The notes under the pieces: model-generated | Seen by the model: only the letters and a program-made list of their open reading frames with translations | Told to the model about the DNA's origin: nothing | Database searches by the model: none | In this document: positions 8,555-17,774 of the stretch, one piece after another | Numbering within the stretch: position 1 is the stretch's first letter | How the letters are laid out: every line of letters begins with the position of its first letter | NCBI RefSeq assembly: GCF_040358985.1 | Contig: NZ_CP132933.1 | Span: 1-64,000 of the forward strand | Source: Tunturibacter empetritectus | Lineage (GTDB): Bacteria > Acidobacteriota > Terriglobia > Terriglobales > Acidobacteriaceae | Length of the DNA stretch: 64,000 nt | Reading direction: 5' to 3' | Position numbers and translations under genes: made by a program

Positions 8555-9532
8555 TTATGCAGCGTTTGGAGTTGAAGCGCTGTAGATGACTTCCGTCTCG
8601 AAGCGCTGTTCGTTGTAGTCGTAGCCGTTGACAGTGATAAGCTCTCGAACCTGACGGCGACCGTTGGCAGCGCGTTCGCAGTAAAGAGTGAAATCGATTG
8701 CCTCAGCCGTCTCGCTACGCATGAAAGCGTGATTGAGATTTGGTCTCGCACTGAGAGCTAGGTTGGCGAGACGGTTCAAAGCATCCCATGCTGACTTCGC
8801 ATGGATCGTTGACAATGTTCCGCCGTGCCCTGTGTTCATCGCTTGGAGGAGGTCATAGCCGCACTCGTTGCGAATCTCACCCATGATGATCCGGTCGGGC
8901 CGGTGACGCAGAGCTGCCGCCAGCAGCTCGCTAGGTGTGACGGCCACCTGACCGGGAATTGCTTCAACTGCCTCCCACCGAATTGCGTTTGGCTGTAGAA
9001 CTTTCAACTCTGCAGGCTGCTCGATGATGCACAACCTCTCACTTGGGGGAACATGATCGAGTAGCGCTTTCATGAGGGTTGTTTTGCCGCTGCCTGTGCC
9101 GCCAGCAATGATGCCGTTCTTGCGCTGCATCATAAGACGGACGACTGTATCCCTCACCTCTACGGGCATACTTCCCGAGGCAATAAGCTCGTCCGACGTG
9201 AACCACTTGTTGAACTTTCGGATGGTGAGGGTAGGACCGTTGATCGAAGATGGCGGGCCTACGACAGCGACGCGGGAACCATCGGGGAGCCTTGTATTGA
9301 GAATGGGGTTCTGCGTTGTGAGGTCTTGACCCAAGATTCGAGCCACACGCTCAATCGCTGCGGTTAGTCTCTCGTTGGTGTATGGAGTTGAGAGTGTGAT
9401 CTGTTCGACAACACCGCCCTTATCCGCATACACCCCGGTCGTTCCGTTGATCATCAAGTCAGAGATTGTTGGATCTAGGAGAAGCACTCGAATCTCTTCT
9501 GGAAAGAACGGGAGAATGAGGTCGTAGCTCAC
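8555..9532 (-). CDS. trbB: VirB11/TrbB-family traffic ATPase
   Basis: This cytoplasmic hexameric ATPase powers pilus assembly and DNA transfer. The 325-residue product matches VirB11/TrbB along its length: SDLMINGTTGVY, NPILNTRLPDGSRV, Walker A GGTGSGKTT near residue 148, the Walker B/His-box region RPDRIIMGEIR and NTGHGGTLSTIHA. The usual Asp-box sequence IEDT-x-E is IEQPAE here, so the aspartate is a glutamine while the glutamate is kept. The start is a GTG whose last two bases overlap the stop of the VirB8 gene (GTGA), a sign of translational coupling. Confidence 0.93.
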   Translation of the reverse strand: MSYDLILPFFPEEIRVLLLDPTISDLMINGTTGVYADKGGVVEQITLSTPYTNERLTAAIERVARILGQDLTTQNPILNTRLPDGSRVAVVGPPSSINGPTLTIRKFNKWFTSDELIASGSMPVEVRDTVVRLMMQRKNGIIAGGTGSGKTTLMKALLDHVPPSERLCIIEQPAELKVLQPNAIRWEAVEAIPGQVAVTPSELLAAALRHRPDRIIMGEIRNECGYDLLQAMNTGHGGTLSTIHAKSAWDALNRLANLALSARPNLNHAFMRSETAEAIDFTLYCERAANGRRQVRELITVNGYDYNEQRFETEVIYSASTPNAA

Positions 9533-10377
9533 CGAATTGCTCCTGATCCTGCCCCAGGAATGGTGGGCGTTGTTATCGCGCCAGGCACAAGGGTCTGTGC
9601 TACTGGCCGCGGGTTTGCCGTCGAATCTGTAATCGGCTCTATACCGATCCGGTTCTCGTGAAACTCGGTGATGGTCATGCCGAGAGGGTTGATCGTCTCG
9701 AATTGTGGAAAGACACGGGACTGGTCACTTACCTGCTTGGGATTGAGGTAGTATGTGACCGAAAGCATCCAATGCTCTGTACGTGGTTCGTGCGAGTTAC
9801 GGACGGAATAGAGTTTGTCGATGTTGACCAAGGCCGTTCCCTTGGACATGCGAACGCCCTGAATCTGTTCCTCTGACATGCTGGTGATCGTGACATTTCG
9901 CACTTCCACATCGCTCTGCTCGATCTGTCCGGCCATGACCTGAGAGACAAAGTGGTTTCGGTTGTCATCGCTCATCAACTGAGTCGAGAGCTGCTGTGAG
10001 AAAAAGAAATAGTTGAGCGGGTACTTTTTGGTGATTGTGTCTCTGTTGATGGTGAAGCGATAGTTAGCCCAATCAGTGAGGTACGTGCGAACCTCGCCCT
10101 CGCGTGGACTGTAGTTCAAATCTGTGTATTGGATCGCCTGCGCCCTCCCCATCTCATCTATGCGGATGTAACGGTTCTGAATTGGTTTGTGAGTGAGCGA
10201 GACCATAGCTCCAAAGGAGCCAAGCAGCAAGACGGACATGGTGACGATTACGAACCGGCTCATCTTTCGCTCGGCATAGTGCGAGGCGTAGACCTCGTTC
10301 GCAATCTCGTCAGTAAGTAACGCTTCCTTGGGAGTCCAGGCAGCGTCAGTGATTGGGGTTGCTTGTGTGGCGGCCAT
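9529..10377 (-). CDS. trbF: VirB8/TrbF-family inner-membrane T4SS protein
   Basis: VirB8 is a bitopic assembly factor that nucleates the channel. The 282-residue protein has a cytoplasmic N-terminus of about 40 residues, one membrane segment (VIVTMSVLLLGSFGAMVSL), and a periplasmic NTF2-like domain with the usual NRYIRIDEMG strand and DWANYRFTI. I chose the ATG at 10377 (AAAGGA about 10 bases upstream) rather than the upstream in-frame start, which lies inside the preceding small gene. Even so it overlaps that gene's end by about 30 bases. Its C-terminus is proline- and glycine-rich. Confidence 0.85.
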   Translation of the reverse strand: MAATQATPITDAAWTPKEALLTDEIANEVYASHYAERKMSRFVIVTMSVLLLGSFGAMVSLTHKPIQNRYIRIDEMGRAQAIQYTDLNYSPREGEVRTYLTDWANYRFTINRDTITKKYPLNYFFFSQQLSTQLMSDDNRNHFVSQVMAGQIEQSDVEVRNVTITSMSEEQIQGVRMSKGTALVNIDKLYSVRNSHEPRTEHWMLSVTYYLNPKQVSDQSRVFPQFETINPLGMTITEFHENRIGIEPITDSTANPRPVAQTLVPGAITTPTIPGAGSGAIR

Positions 10378-10528
10378 GAGCGGGTGTCCTTTCGATTTGA
10401 TGTTCTGCCTTGATAAAGCCGAGTGTGGTGAAAATGACTGAGCCAATGAGAATGAGGATCAGACAGGTTCGGAAGATGTAGACCAGAAAGCGCGGAGGAG
10501 TAAACGGGATTGTAAAAACAACATTCAT
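10346..10528 (-). CDS. Small single-span membrane protein in T4SS operon (60 aa)
   Basis: This short gene fills the gap between the VirB6-like and VirB8-like genes and overlaps the start of the latter. The product has one hydrophobic helix (roughly residues 14-38, PRFLVYIFRTCLILILIGSV) and a polar C-terminal tail. I recognise no family. Its conserved place in the operon suggests a minor assembly or stability component of the secretion channel. The ATG at 10528 is chosen over one four codons upstream because the latter would overlap the VirB6 gene. Confidence 0.5.
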   Translation of the reverse strand: MNVVFTIPFTPPRFLVYIFRTCLILILIGSVIFTTLGFIKAEHQIERTPAHGRHTSNPNH

Positions 10529-10536
10529 GGTGAACC

Positions 10537-11463
10537 TCACTTACCGCCCCGGAATTTAGCCAGGGCGACTCGCGTTACAAGATTTTGAGCGGAGCCGGTT
10601 GCTCCGGCGCCGCCGCCGAAGATAGCTTGGGTCATCGTCGGGATAAAGAGCATGTTGATGATGAACGCGGCGAAAACCATAATGACGGGGATGAGGTTCG
10701 CCAACCACATGCCGATGGAATAGTCTCCGTTGAAGGTCTTTTGTAGGAAGGTATTCATAAACCCTTCCCAGACGAAAATGAACGCCGAAGCAACGGCGCG
10801 GATCATCGCAAAGCTGAGTAGCACTTCAACGAATGAGTAGAACTTGCCTCGCAAACTGTCAGTCATGTACAGCGGGATAAAGAGAGGGCCAAACAGTGCT
10901 GTCACTGCGTAGAAGATGAATGAGCTGACGTTGATCACGAAGAGGATGCCAGCAGCGAGGCCGAGAATGATCTGCACAAGGTAGTAGCAAACCTGTTCGC
11001 TGACAGACAGCAGCGAAGGCGAACCTGTCTTCGAGGCGGCTTCGCTGAGGAGCTGAGTGAAGTTTGAGAGCGAGTTCTGATCGAGCACGCTCACGATTGA
11101 TTGTGCGAGTGCGGAGAACAGGTGGTTGAGGCCGAAACCTGCGCCGGGTAGTGGGTTGACCCAGTAGGTCTCTAGCAGACAGCAGACGGTGAGCCGGAGA
11201 AGGAATCGGACGATTTCTCCTGCCTCCAACGGAGTTGGATTGAGGCTGAACGTCATATTGGACGTACTAAAGCTGACAACCATATTCACTAGCTGAAAGA
11301 ACGCTATGGTGCTCAGCAACGTGATCCCTAGATTCGTGAGCGCTCCGCCATTGGCCGTTGTTAGGGCGGTAAGGTTGTTCGTGAATTGATAAAGCCAATC
11401 GGTGCCCGGCAGAGCCAGCGCCAATTCCGAAAAGGTTGTTAGGTGCATCATCATGGCGTCCAT
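10537..11463 (-). CDS. trbL: VirB6/TrbL-family polytopic T4SS protein
   Basis: TrbL/VirB6 forms the inner-membrane part of the conjugation channel. The 308-residue product has at least six hydrophobic segments: near residues 45-65, 90-105, 160-185, 190-205, 225-240 and 255-275. The usual aromatic-rich central region is present. The order VirB5 - small gene - VirB6 - small gene - VirB8 is consistent with a Trb-type transfer system. The C-terminus is glycine-rich (FGGGAGATGSA), as in TrbL proteins. Confidence 0.85.
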   Translation of the reverse strand: MDAMMMHLTTFSELALALPGTDWLYQFTNNLTALTTANGGALTNLGITLLSTIAFFQLVNMVVSFSTSNMTFSLNPTPLEAGEIVRFLLRLTVCCLLETYWVNPLPGAGFGLNHLFSALAQSIVSVLDQNSLSNFTQLLSEAASKTGSPSLLSVSEQVCYYLVQIILGLAAGILFVINVSSFIFYAVTALFGPLFIPLYMTDSLRGKFYSFVEVLLSFAMIRAVASAFIFVWEGFMNTFLQKTFNGDYSIGMWLANLIPVIMVFAAFIINMLFIPTMTQAIFGGGAGATGSAQNLVTRVALAKFRGGK

Positions 11464-11483
11464 TCCGTGGTTTGAGCTGTGCG

Positions 11484-11684
11484 CTAAAACTGGCTGAAGT
11501 CATCTCGTGGAAATGAGGGGTCAAGTTTTATGTGAATGGATTGGCCCCAATGCTGAAGCGAATGATTGGCTCCACAAACCTCCATCAGGAGTCCGAGGGC
11601 CAGGGCGCAGGCAGTGAAGGCGAGTAGCGCCGCAATTGGCGGCGCTACATCGGTTGCAAGGCGTTTGAACATCGGCAGTTTCAT
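11484..11684 (-). CDS. Small membrane protein between VirB5 and VirB6 genes (66 aa)
   Basis: The product has an N-terminal hydrophobic helix (APPIAALLAFTACALALGLLM) and a polar tail of about 30 residues likely to be periplasmic. I start it at the ATG at 11684, nine bases after GAGGA; a TTG three codons earlier would sit directly on the ribosome site. The position matches TrbK or VirB7-like small proteins of other systems, but the cysteine context (MEVC) is not a good lipobox, so no name is given. Confidence 0.5.
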   Translation of the reverse strand: MKLPMFKRLATDVAPPIAALLAFTACALALGLLMEVCGANHSLQHWGQSIHIKLDPSFPRDDFSQF

Positions 11685-11697
11685 CGAAGTCAATCCT

Positions 11698-12507
11698 CTA
11701 GGGGAGATAGGTTGTCCACGTGCCGGAATCGGCCACGTTGAGAGTTGGGTTCGCTGTGTGCTGGGCTTGGACGAAACCCCACGTATTCAGATCCTGCGCA
11801 GCGGCGTTTCGCTGTTGCATGTTCTGAATGGTCATTTGCTGCGCGAGACAAGCGTGTAGAACGCCCTGCGCTTGCTGTTCGTTGAGCTGTTGCGCTTGGG
11901 CTGCGTTGAGGAGATTGAGTTGTTCAATCTCACTGTTGGTAGATGAAGACCCGTCGAGCTGGGCAGACTGAAGGCTTGCCTGAGCTGTGGCGGCATCATT
12001 GCGGGCCTGACGGTAGGAACCCACGGCATTGAGGCAATCGGGTGAAGCGGTGTCCGATGCCTCGATCATCGCGAGCTGTGTCAGGTTTGAACTATTCCCT
12101 ACCGTCTGTGTGCTGAGAATGCCGCTGGTTTCTGGAGTCAAACCAATTTTGGAATTGCTCCAGGCCATGAGTGCGGCACTCTGATTGTTGAGGTTGAGAG
12201 CATTCGTAAAACCGTTTGTTTCCCCGTAGGTATTGGGGACCGAAACGGATTTGATCTTGTTCAGTTCCGTTTGCCAAATGGCCTTGGCAGAAAAGTTCTG
12301 AACATTGCTCTTGATCGTGTTGTATTGGCTTTGTGCTGTGGTGAGCATTTTGGCCAAAGTGGAGAGCTGCGACACAAGTTGGCCGTAGCTGCTCGGGTCG
12401 AAAACGATATCTCCAAACCCGAAAAGGGCAAAGCTGGGGGTAGCGGTTCCGAGTATGACAACGCCTGCAACAATCCACTTGCGGCGTTTTGTGAGCATAA
12501 GGTTCAT
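11698..12507 (-). CDS. trbJ: VirB5/TrbJ-family periplasmic T4SS protein
   Basis: VirB5/TrbJ is a minor pilus component that helps mating-pair contact. The 269-residue product begins with a signal peptide (KRRKWIVAGVVILGTATPSFA, cleavage after SFA), followed by LFGFGDIVFDPSSYGQLVSQL, very like the mature start of TrbJ proteins. The rest is helical and rich in Gln and Ala, with long coiled-coil stretches around residues 165-235. It follows the VirB10 gene and precedes the small membrane gene and VirB6. Confidence 0.88.
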   Translation of the reverse strand: MNLMLTKRRKWIVAGVVILGTATPSFALFGFGDIVFDPSSYGQLVSQLSTLAKMLTTAQSQYNTIKSNVQNFSAKAIWQTELNKIKSVSVPNTYGETNGFTNALNLNNQSAALMAWSNSKIGLTPETSGILSTQTVGNSSNLTQLAMIEASDTASPDCLNAVGSYRQARNDAATAQASLQSAQLDGSSSTNSEIEQLNLLNAAQAQQLNEQQAQGVLHACLAQQMTIQNMQQRNAAAQDLNTWGFVQAQHTANPTLNVADSGTWTTYLP

Positions 12508-12534
12508 ACGTCCTCCTGATTTCGGGAACGGCTG

Positions 12535-13905
12535 TTACAACGCTGAATCGACGCGATGTTCTGCGTAGGACGGAATCAATATGTCTTGGTTGATGTAAAC
12601 GCGGGCGCGAGAACCCTCCTTTACTGTGATCACGGGCAGACGATTGAGGAAGTGATTCAATATCTGCTCGGCCTCCATAGCGGACTGCTCGGAGATTCCG
12701 TTGCGTATCTGCGTGTCGGCGGTGAGGACGCTACCGTTGTTGCCGATCTGCGCGAGGCCACCCATACCGCCAATTGCGGCGGCGGCGGCAAATGAGCTGA
12801 GGAGGTGGTTGTTGACGTTGGTAGCTAGGCCGGTCGTTCCAATGGGATCGAGACCGATGTACTTATTGAGATCGAGTGAGAATCCATCCGGGCAGACTGC
12901 GCGATTGAAGACTACGATTAGTTTTCGCTGCTGCTGGCTTCCAACACTCTGCACATTCCCGATAAGGCGGGTGCCCTGCGGTAGCAAAAGCTGTTGATGG
13001 TCGTGGGAGTAGTAGTCAGTCGTCAGCATGACAATGATTGGTCCAGGAAGGCCGCCGTCTACGTGGTTGGTCACAACTCCCTCGAAGACTGTTCCCTCAA
13101 AAACGCGGTAGAGCCGCCCTTGATACCCGTCGAAGTCGTATGCGGCCATCGGGTCTTTCTTCTGTGATTGCTGCGCGGCGACGTTCTTGAGACCGGCTGG
13201 ACGCTGCAGCTGCGCTCCCGGACCTCCGTTGTTTGCATCAGGCGCAGCGCTACCGCTGCCGGCCTCGCCAGAGACCGCTATCGGCATGTTCTCTCCGGTA
13301 TTGGCCGATTGAGGTTCATTGGTGCTGGCCGCGAGCGTAGTTGTGCCGTTGGCTACCGTTCCTCCATGTGCAAAGTCAATGGCTACTGTGTCGCTATTGA
13401 GAGCGTCTTGGTGCTGCTTCTCACGGGCGAGCTGTCGCTGCTTTGCTTCTGCCTGCTCTTGCGAAGTGTTCGAGGTGTATTTAGGAGCGTTCGGACTATC
13501 TCCGTAGATTGCCTGACGCTGTGCAGCCGTCATGGGAGCTGTGTTCGGCGATTCAGGGCCAGGTATAGCTTGCTCTTGCTGAAGCTGAGCCATTTGCGCG
13601 GCGAGCTGCTGTTGACGGATTCGATCGGCCTCGTCACGCTGGGCAAGAAGCCGCTGCTGAGCCTCGAAACTCGTAACCTGCTGAGCATTCGGTGATGCAG
13701 GACGCATCGGAAGCGCGCTCCGCGGTGCTTCCTTTGCGCCGTGGTGCAAAAGGTTCCCTACATTGGCAAGCCCGATGATTAGGATGACTGCGGCCAACCC
13801 GATGATGATTGGCATCGACTTCTTGATTGCGGGCGTAGCCTCTGGCTGAGCAGGAACGGGGCCGGGATCGTTTACGGTTGGGGGAATCTGGCTTGGATCG
13901 GTCAT
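12535..13905 (-). CDS. trbI: VirB10/TrbI-family T4SS energy-sensing protein
   Basis: VirB10 spans both membranes and opens the outer-membrane pore in response to ATP use. The 456-residue product has a short proline-rich cytoplasmic N-terminus, one membrane helix (SMPIIIGLAAVILIIGLANV), a long Gln/Pro-rich periplasmic linker, and the C-terminal beta-barrel domain with VFEGTVFEGVVTNHVDG, LLLPQGTRLIG and SVGSQQQRKLIVVFNR, then NHFLNRLPVITVKEG. I start at the ATG at 13905, which has AGGAGG ten bases before it. It begins four bases before the end of the VirB9 gene region, so the two are tightly linked. Confidence 0.92.
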   Translation of the reverse strand: MTDPSQIPPTVNDPGPVPAQPEATPAIKKSMPIIIGLAAVILIIGLANVGNLLHHGAKEAPRSALPMRPASPNAQQVTSFEAQQRLLAQRDEADRIRQQQLAAQMAQLQQEQAIPGPESPNTAPMTAAQRQAIYGDSPNAPKYTSNTSQEQAEAKQRQLAREKQHQDALNSDTVAIDFAHGGTVANGTTTLAASTNEPQSANTGENMPIAVSGEAGSGSAAPDANNGGPGAQLQRPAGLKNVAAQQSQKKDPMAAYDFDGYQGRLYRVFEGTVFEGVVTNHVDGGLPGPIIVMLTTDYYSHDHQQLLLPQGTRLIGNVQSVGSQQQRKLIVVFNRAVCPDGFSLDLNKYIGLDPIGTTGLATNVNNHLLSSFAAAAAIGGMGGLAQIGNNGSVLTADTQIRNGISEQSAMEAEQILNHFLNRLPVITVKEGSRARVYINQDILIPSYAEHRVDSAL

Positions 13906-13909
13906 GACG

Positions 13910-14740
13910 CTAGTTGCCTCCTGTGCGCTTGAACTCGACACGCTTTTTGCCGATGGTGAGATACCCGTCTGAAAGAGATTTGGGAATCGTGTAAAGTCCT
14001 TCGTTGAAATCGAAATTGATCAGACTTCCCTTCCCGTCTTTCAGCTCGTAAAGAGCAGGGGTCTCTTGGAACTGACCACGTAAATAGGTGAATTTGTCAT
14101 CACGCCACACTTGCTGTAGGCCAAGTTCATTACCCTTCTTTTGGTCCCATGTGTAGTCAAAGTGGAGCTGTCCGGGATATTGGCTGCGATACTGCTCCGC
14201 CTTAGCTGCTTCAGCCTTACGCTCGTTTGCCGCTTGTACCTCGGCTTCTTGGACCTCCCGCTTCGCCTTGTCCAACTCAGCGGCGGGAACAAAGACAGGC
14301 ATCGCTGCAAGCTTGTCTTTACCAGCCTGATCGCCGGGCGTGACAAAAACCTTGGAATCGAAATGAGGATCACCGTCGCTCGATACTTCTCTGAGCTGTA
14401 GGGTGTATTCGTTCCCGTGATCGGAAACGATATGCACGTCAGTAGTCGTGTTTGCGACTTTTGGTTTGATCGAGATGAATCGGCTAGCGACGTGGCCGCC
14501 ATCAAACACCCAAGACACGGTATCGCCACCAAAAACAGTAGCGACTTTTTCCTCTGCGGGTAGCAGGATGAGAGTTGATTGAAGGAGTCCGGCCCGGATA
14601 ACAGGCGGCGTCTCCGTCTCGTGTATGACAACAGTACGTGGTGCGCTCGGCAATAGGGTTGGCGACGTGGCCGCCTGGCTGGTTGTGACTGCGCCAACCG
14701 CGAAGCCGGAACTTATAAGCAGGATTGAGATGGTCTTCAT
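13910..14740 (-). CDS. trbG: VirB9/TrbG-family outer-membrane complex protein
   Basis: VirB9 forms the outer-membrane core ring with VirB10. The 276-residue product has a signal peptide ending near QAA (residues 1-21), an N-terminal domain with GDTVSWVFDGGHVASRFISIKP (the usual VirB9 'GD...W...' strand and the following 'KP') and a C-terminal domain with YTWDQKK, FTYLRG and GLYTIPKSLSDGYLTIGKKR in outline. The ATG at 14740 has AAGGAAA upstream and is preferred to an open upstream extension lying inside the end of the VirB4 gene. Confidence 0.88.
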   Translation of the reverse strand: MKTISILLISSGFAVGAVTTSQAATSPTLLPSAPRTVVIHETETPPVIRAGLLQSTLILLPAEEKVATVFGGDTVSWVFDGGHVASRFISIKPKVANTTTDVHIVSDHGNEYTLQLREVSSDGDPHFDSKVFVTPGDQAGKDKLAAMPVFVPAAELDKAKREVQEAEVQAANERKAEAAKAEQYRSQYPGQLHFDYTWDQKKGNELGLQQVWRDDKFTYLRGQFQETPALYELKDGKGSLINFDFNEGLYTIPKSLSDGYLTIGKKRVEFKRTGGN

Positions 14741-14777
14741 AGTGTTTTCCTTGTCGTGGAGTAGTGTGGCGCAGCGG

Positions 14778-17150
14778 TTAGACAACCTCCCCTTGGGCAA
14801 ACCGCTCGATGCCCTCGGTGAGTCCGTACTTCTCGATGAGTTTGGTCCGGCGTACCCGGTCCTTTGGTTTAGTGGAGAATTTGGCGTAGCTTCGGTTGTC
14901 GAGATTGAGCGTGACAACCTTAGTCAAGCCGTCGCGACGAACGTAGAGCCCTTCACGGTCCCGCAGTGACTCGAATAAATCGAGTTGCTGGTCGGTGAGC
15001 TTGAAGAGTTCGCCGTAATGCTTTCGGTTGAAAGTAGCATCCGGTAAAAAAAGGAAAGAGGTGCAAGAGTTGACAACGCTGTCTGCGTTTTCTCCCAGGT
15101 CATTCGCAGATTGGCCAATCAAAGTCACGCCGCCGAGGTTTTTGCGAACAGTTTTGATAGAGGCAAGCGCAGAATCTAGGAGCTGCTTGTTCTTCATACT
15201 GGAGAAAATCTCCTCGATGAGAACGTGCTTCGGGACGCCTAGATTTGCTGGGTTGTAGAGCACATCGTCAATGCGACGAAGTATCCATACCATCAGCGGC
15301 TCGATAAGGTCGGCGTATTGACTGTTGTTCACTCCTTGGAAATCGAAACACTGAAGACGTCCAAGGGAAAGCTCGTCTTCTACGTTGTCGAAGATCGCGG
15401 CATAGACACCCTTCCCTACCCACTTGGCCATATAGCGGTCTAGGTGCTTCGGTAGTCCAAGATTTGAGAGACGGCGATTGTGAGGTTCAAGGTGGTAAAT
15501 GCCTTGCACGGCTTTGTAGATCACATCGTCGTCTTCCGGGCTCAGCATCGCGCCGCCACTTGTGAGCAACAGCTTCTCGAACGAGTAAAGGAATTTGATG
15601 TTGTTCTCTGTCGGTTCCAGCGAGAAAGGAGCGGCGCGGGGGCCATCCTTGCCAACTCGGGTCACTTTGCCACCGTAGAGTTCTACCTGACTCTCGTAGG
15701 AACCGCCGATATCAAAGATGTAGGAGAAACCGTCGTACTTCCGCTCCAACGCAAGCATCTGGTTAGCGTGGACTGACTTTCCGGTGCCAGTTGGTCCAAT
15801 GATGAGCATGACGCGCACGCCGTTCACGTAGGCATCTTGGAAAAACGGGGTACGGGTCCGCGTCTCAAAGATGTTCAGGTATTCGGCGTCAAGGTCTTCC
15901 GAGTACGGGTGCCCGATGTGCGGGGCGAATACAGAGGACATTCGCGCATGGTGGTTCTCACCCAGCCACAGCGGGAAGACATTGAACTTCTGATTCCCCG
16001 GAAACATTGTGTAGAACGAAGAAAGGTTTCCAAGCGTCTCTTCCATCACTTGAGCGCGGGCATCAACGAATAGTCGGTGAACGGCTGGAATTGTTTCACG
16101 AAGCTGCTCTACGCTTCTGGCGGCGAGTAGCAATCGCATTGTGAATTCACCTTGTGCGGTCTTGTCGAGAGAGCGGATGACTTCACTAAGATCGTCCACG
16201 CTGGCTTCAGCGGCTTTGGCGCCAGCCCCTGTCTCTAGCGAAGCAGTATCCCTACCGCTCATCACGCGGGCGAGAACACCTACCTTGAAAAAGGAGATGA
16301 ACTTTTCTTGCGACGAAATCTCCGATCGCGCTGATGCTGCCGACTTCGGCCTCCAGCTCGTGCATAGAACACTGTCGCAGTCGAGCGTCATCAAGCCTGA
16401 AAACTGACACGGTCTTGAAATTTCCGGTGTATTCATCAGGGAGAACATCTGGACATAACGCTTCCCTACCCGGAGATGGTCACTGTGCCACGACAGCGGG
16501 CTCTTTACAATCTGTCGGTCCACTCCGGTATCACGGATGAGACGGTCGTGTTCGCACCACGGCTCTAGGTTGAAGAGATAAGAAAAGAATGGGAACGCCT
16601 CGACTTTTTCGAGAAGCCGTAGGCCGACCGCTGAATTTAGATGTGATTCTAGGATCGTCGCGCTTTTTTGAAGACTCGACAGCATCCGCGCATGATCCTC
16701 CGCCTTCTCATTGGGCTTTCGTTCAAAAGGGTTTTTCTGCGACGGCTCGAAGGTGAGACACCAATGCAGGTCAATTCTGCGAAACCCTGCTGTCTGATCT
16801 AAGAACGCGAGACGGTCGTTTACAAATGTCTCGGTGACGGGATTGCTGTACTTCTTTTGGCGCGGAATCTCAAAACCTGAGAGAACGCGGGCGTACTGAT
16901 AGAGGCAGGAACCTTCAGGCAATCCGCGTAGTGCGCCCTCGATGGAACGCACTCGCGCTTCGAGTTCTGGATCGGTCAAGCTCTCCTCATCTATGCCGGT
17001 TAGAGAAAACAGGCATCCATAGCCGCCTGTTTTCAGGGCGAAGAGGGTCGGGGTCACGAAACGAGAAATCGGCACGATGCTGCAACCGGCTCCAGCTTTC
17101 GCGTACCAGGGCGTATGGCGTCTGAGTTCAGTTTTCTTTTCGGGGGTCAT
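14778..17150 (-). CDS. trbE: VirB4/TrbE-family T4SS ATPase
   Basis: This is the largest ATPase of the secretion system and drives pilin extraction and substrate transport. The 790-residue length is normal for TrbE. The N-terminal CagE/TrbE domain (residues about 1-400) includes LFSLTGIDEESL and GLMTLDCD. The C-terminal RecA-like domain has Walker A GPTGTGKSVHANQM near 450, Walker B HVLIEEIFSSM near 655, and GVTLIGQSANDLG. Its first codons overlap the last bases of the VirB3 gene, consistent with coupled translation. Confidence 0.95.
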   Translation of the reverse strand: MTPEKKTELRRHTPWYAKAGAGCSIVPISRFVTPTLFALKTGGYGCLFSLTGIDEESLTDPELEARVRSIEGALRGLPEGSCLYQYARVLSGFEIPRQKKYSNPVTETFVNDRLAFLDQTAGFRRIDLHWCLTFEPSQKNPFERKPNEKAEDHARMLSSLQKSATILESHLNSAVGLRLLEKVEAFPFFSYLFNLEPWCEHDRLIRDTGVDRQIVKSPLSWHSDHLRVGKRYVQMFSLMNTPEISRPCQFSGLMTLDCDSVLCTSWRPKSAASARSEISSQEKFISFFKVGVLARVMSGRDTASLETGAGAKAAEASVDDLSEVIRSLDKTAQGEFTMRLLLAARSVEQLRETIPAVHRLFVDARAQVMEETLGNLSSFYTMFPGNQKFNVFPLWLGENHHARMSSVFAPHIGHPYSEDLDAEYLNIFETRTRTPFFQDAYVNGVRVMLIIGPTGTGKSVHANQMLALERKYDGFSYIFDIGGSYESQVELYGGKVTRVGKDGPRAAPFSLEPTENNIKFLYSFEKLLLTSGGAMLSPEDDDVIYKAVQGIYHLEPHNRRLSNLGLPKHLDRYMAKWVGKGVYAAIFDNVEDELSLGRLQCFDFQGVNNSQYADLIEPLMVWILRRIDDVLYNPANLGVPKHVLIEEIFSSMKNKQLLDSALASIKTVRKNLGGVTLIGQSANDLGENADSVVNSCTSFLFLPDATFNRKHYGELFKLTDQQLDLFESLRDREGLYVRRDGLTKVVTLNLDNRSYAKFSTKPKDRVRRTKLIEKYGLTEGIERFAQGEVV

Positions 17151-17394
17151 AGTAGGGCTTCTGGAAAAGGCTGTGGCCCCAAAGCTCGAACATCTTCGGG
17201 TGCTTGCGGACGGTGAGCCACGCAGCAGCTACCAATACTGGGAAGCTGATGAGGGCCAGAATGCGAAAACCAACGAGGAAAACCGTTATCGAGACAAAGA
17301 CAATAACCATCCACGTCGTCAGTTCCAGACCGGCTTTTGTTCTGGATCTGTTCATCGCCTGATTGATCGGTAACGGTTCCCCTCGTTTGGTCAT
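17128..17394 (-). CDS. trbD: VirB3/TrbD-family T4SS protein
   Basis: This short membrane protein works next to VirB4. The 88-residue product has the typical layout: a short polar start (PLPINQAMNRSRTKAG, the usual P-hN-R pattern), two hydrophobic stretches between about residues 30 and 68, and a basic C-terminus ending FQKPYYDPRKEN. The ATG at 17394 follows AAGGAG. It lies 12 bases after the pilin gene and overlaps the VirB4 start by 23 bases. Confidence 0.88.
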   Translation of the reverse strand: MTKRGEPLPINQAMNRSRTKAGLELTTWMVIVFVSITVFLVGFRILALISFPVLVAAAWLTVRKHPKMFELWGHSLFQKPYYDPRKEN

Positions 17395-17405
17395 GGTTGG
17401 GCTCC

Positions 17406-17774
17406 TTACTGGGTAACGGTCTGGCCGGTGAGAGAGCTGATCCAACCAGCGCCCCAGCCGAGAACGCCAGCACCGAAGAGTGCGCCGAAAAGTCCGGGAA
17501 TCGCATCTTGGAAGCGACCACTCATCATCCGAACGCCAGCGAAGATGAGACCTCCGAGGCAGATGACGGCTCCGGCGTACTCTGCGAACGTTTTGAAGGA
17601 GTTCATCGCGGTCGTGGCACCGGAAAAATCAACCGTGCCTTGAGCGTGAGCAAGTGAGGTGAGTGAAATGGCGAGCAGACTCGGTGCGATGCTTCGCCCG
17701 AATGTCCGCAGATTCTTCTTGGACAATTTCTGAACCCAGCGTCGCGCCAGGCGTGAGTCGATTGATTTGTTCAA
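17406..17774 (-). CDS. trbC: VirB2/TrbC-family pilin precursor
   Basis: This is the probable pilus subunit. The 122-residue precursor begins at a TTG seven bases after AAGGAG; no ATG with a ribosome site exists nearby. A long basic signal sequence ends in SLTSLAHA, after which the mature protein (about 76 residues) has two hydrophobic helices (AGAVICLGGLIFAGVRMMSG and FGALFGAGVLGWGAGWI) separated by a short polar turn, as in VirB2/TrbC. It is the first gene of the T4SS block, so the block's promoter is expected in 17775-18154. Confidence 0.85.
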   Translation of the reverse strand: MNKSIDSRLARRWVQKLSKKNLRTFGRSIAPSLLAISLTSLAHAQGTVDFSGATTAMNSFKTFAEYAGAVICLGGLIFAGVRMMSGRFQDAIPGLFGALFGAGVLGWGAGWISSLTGQTVTQ

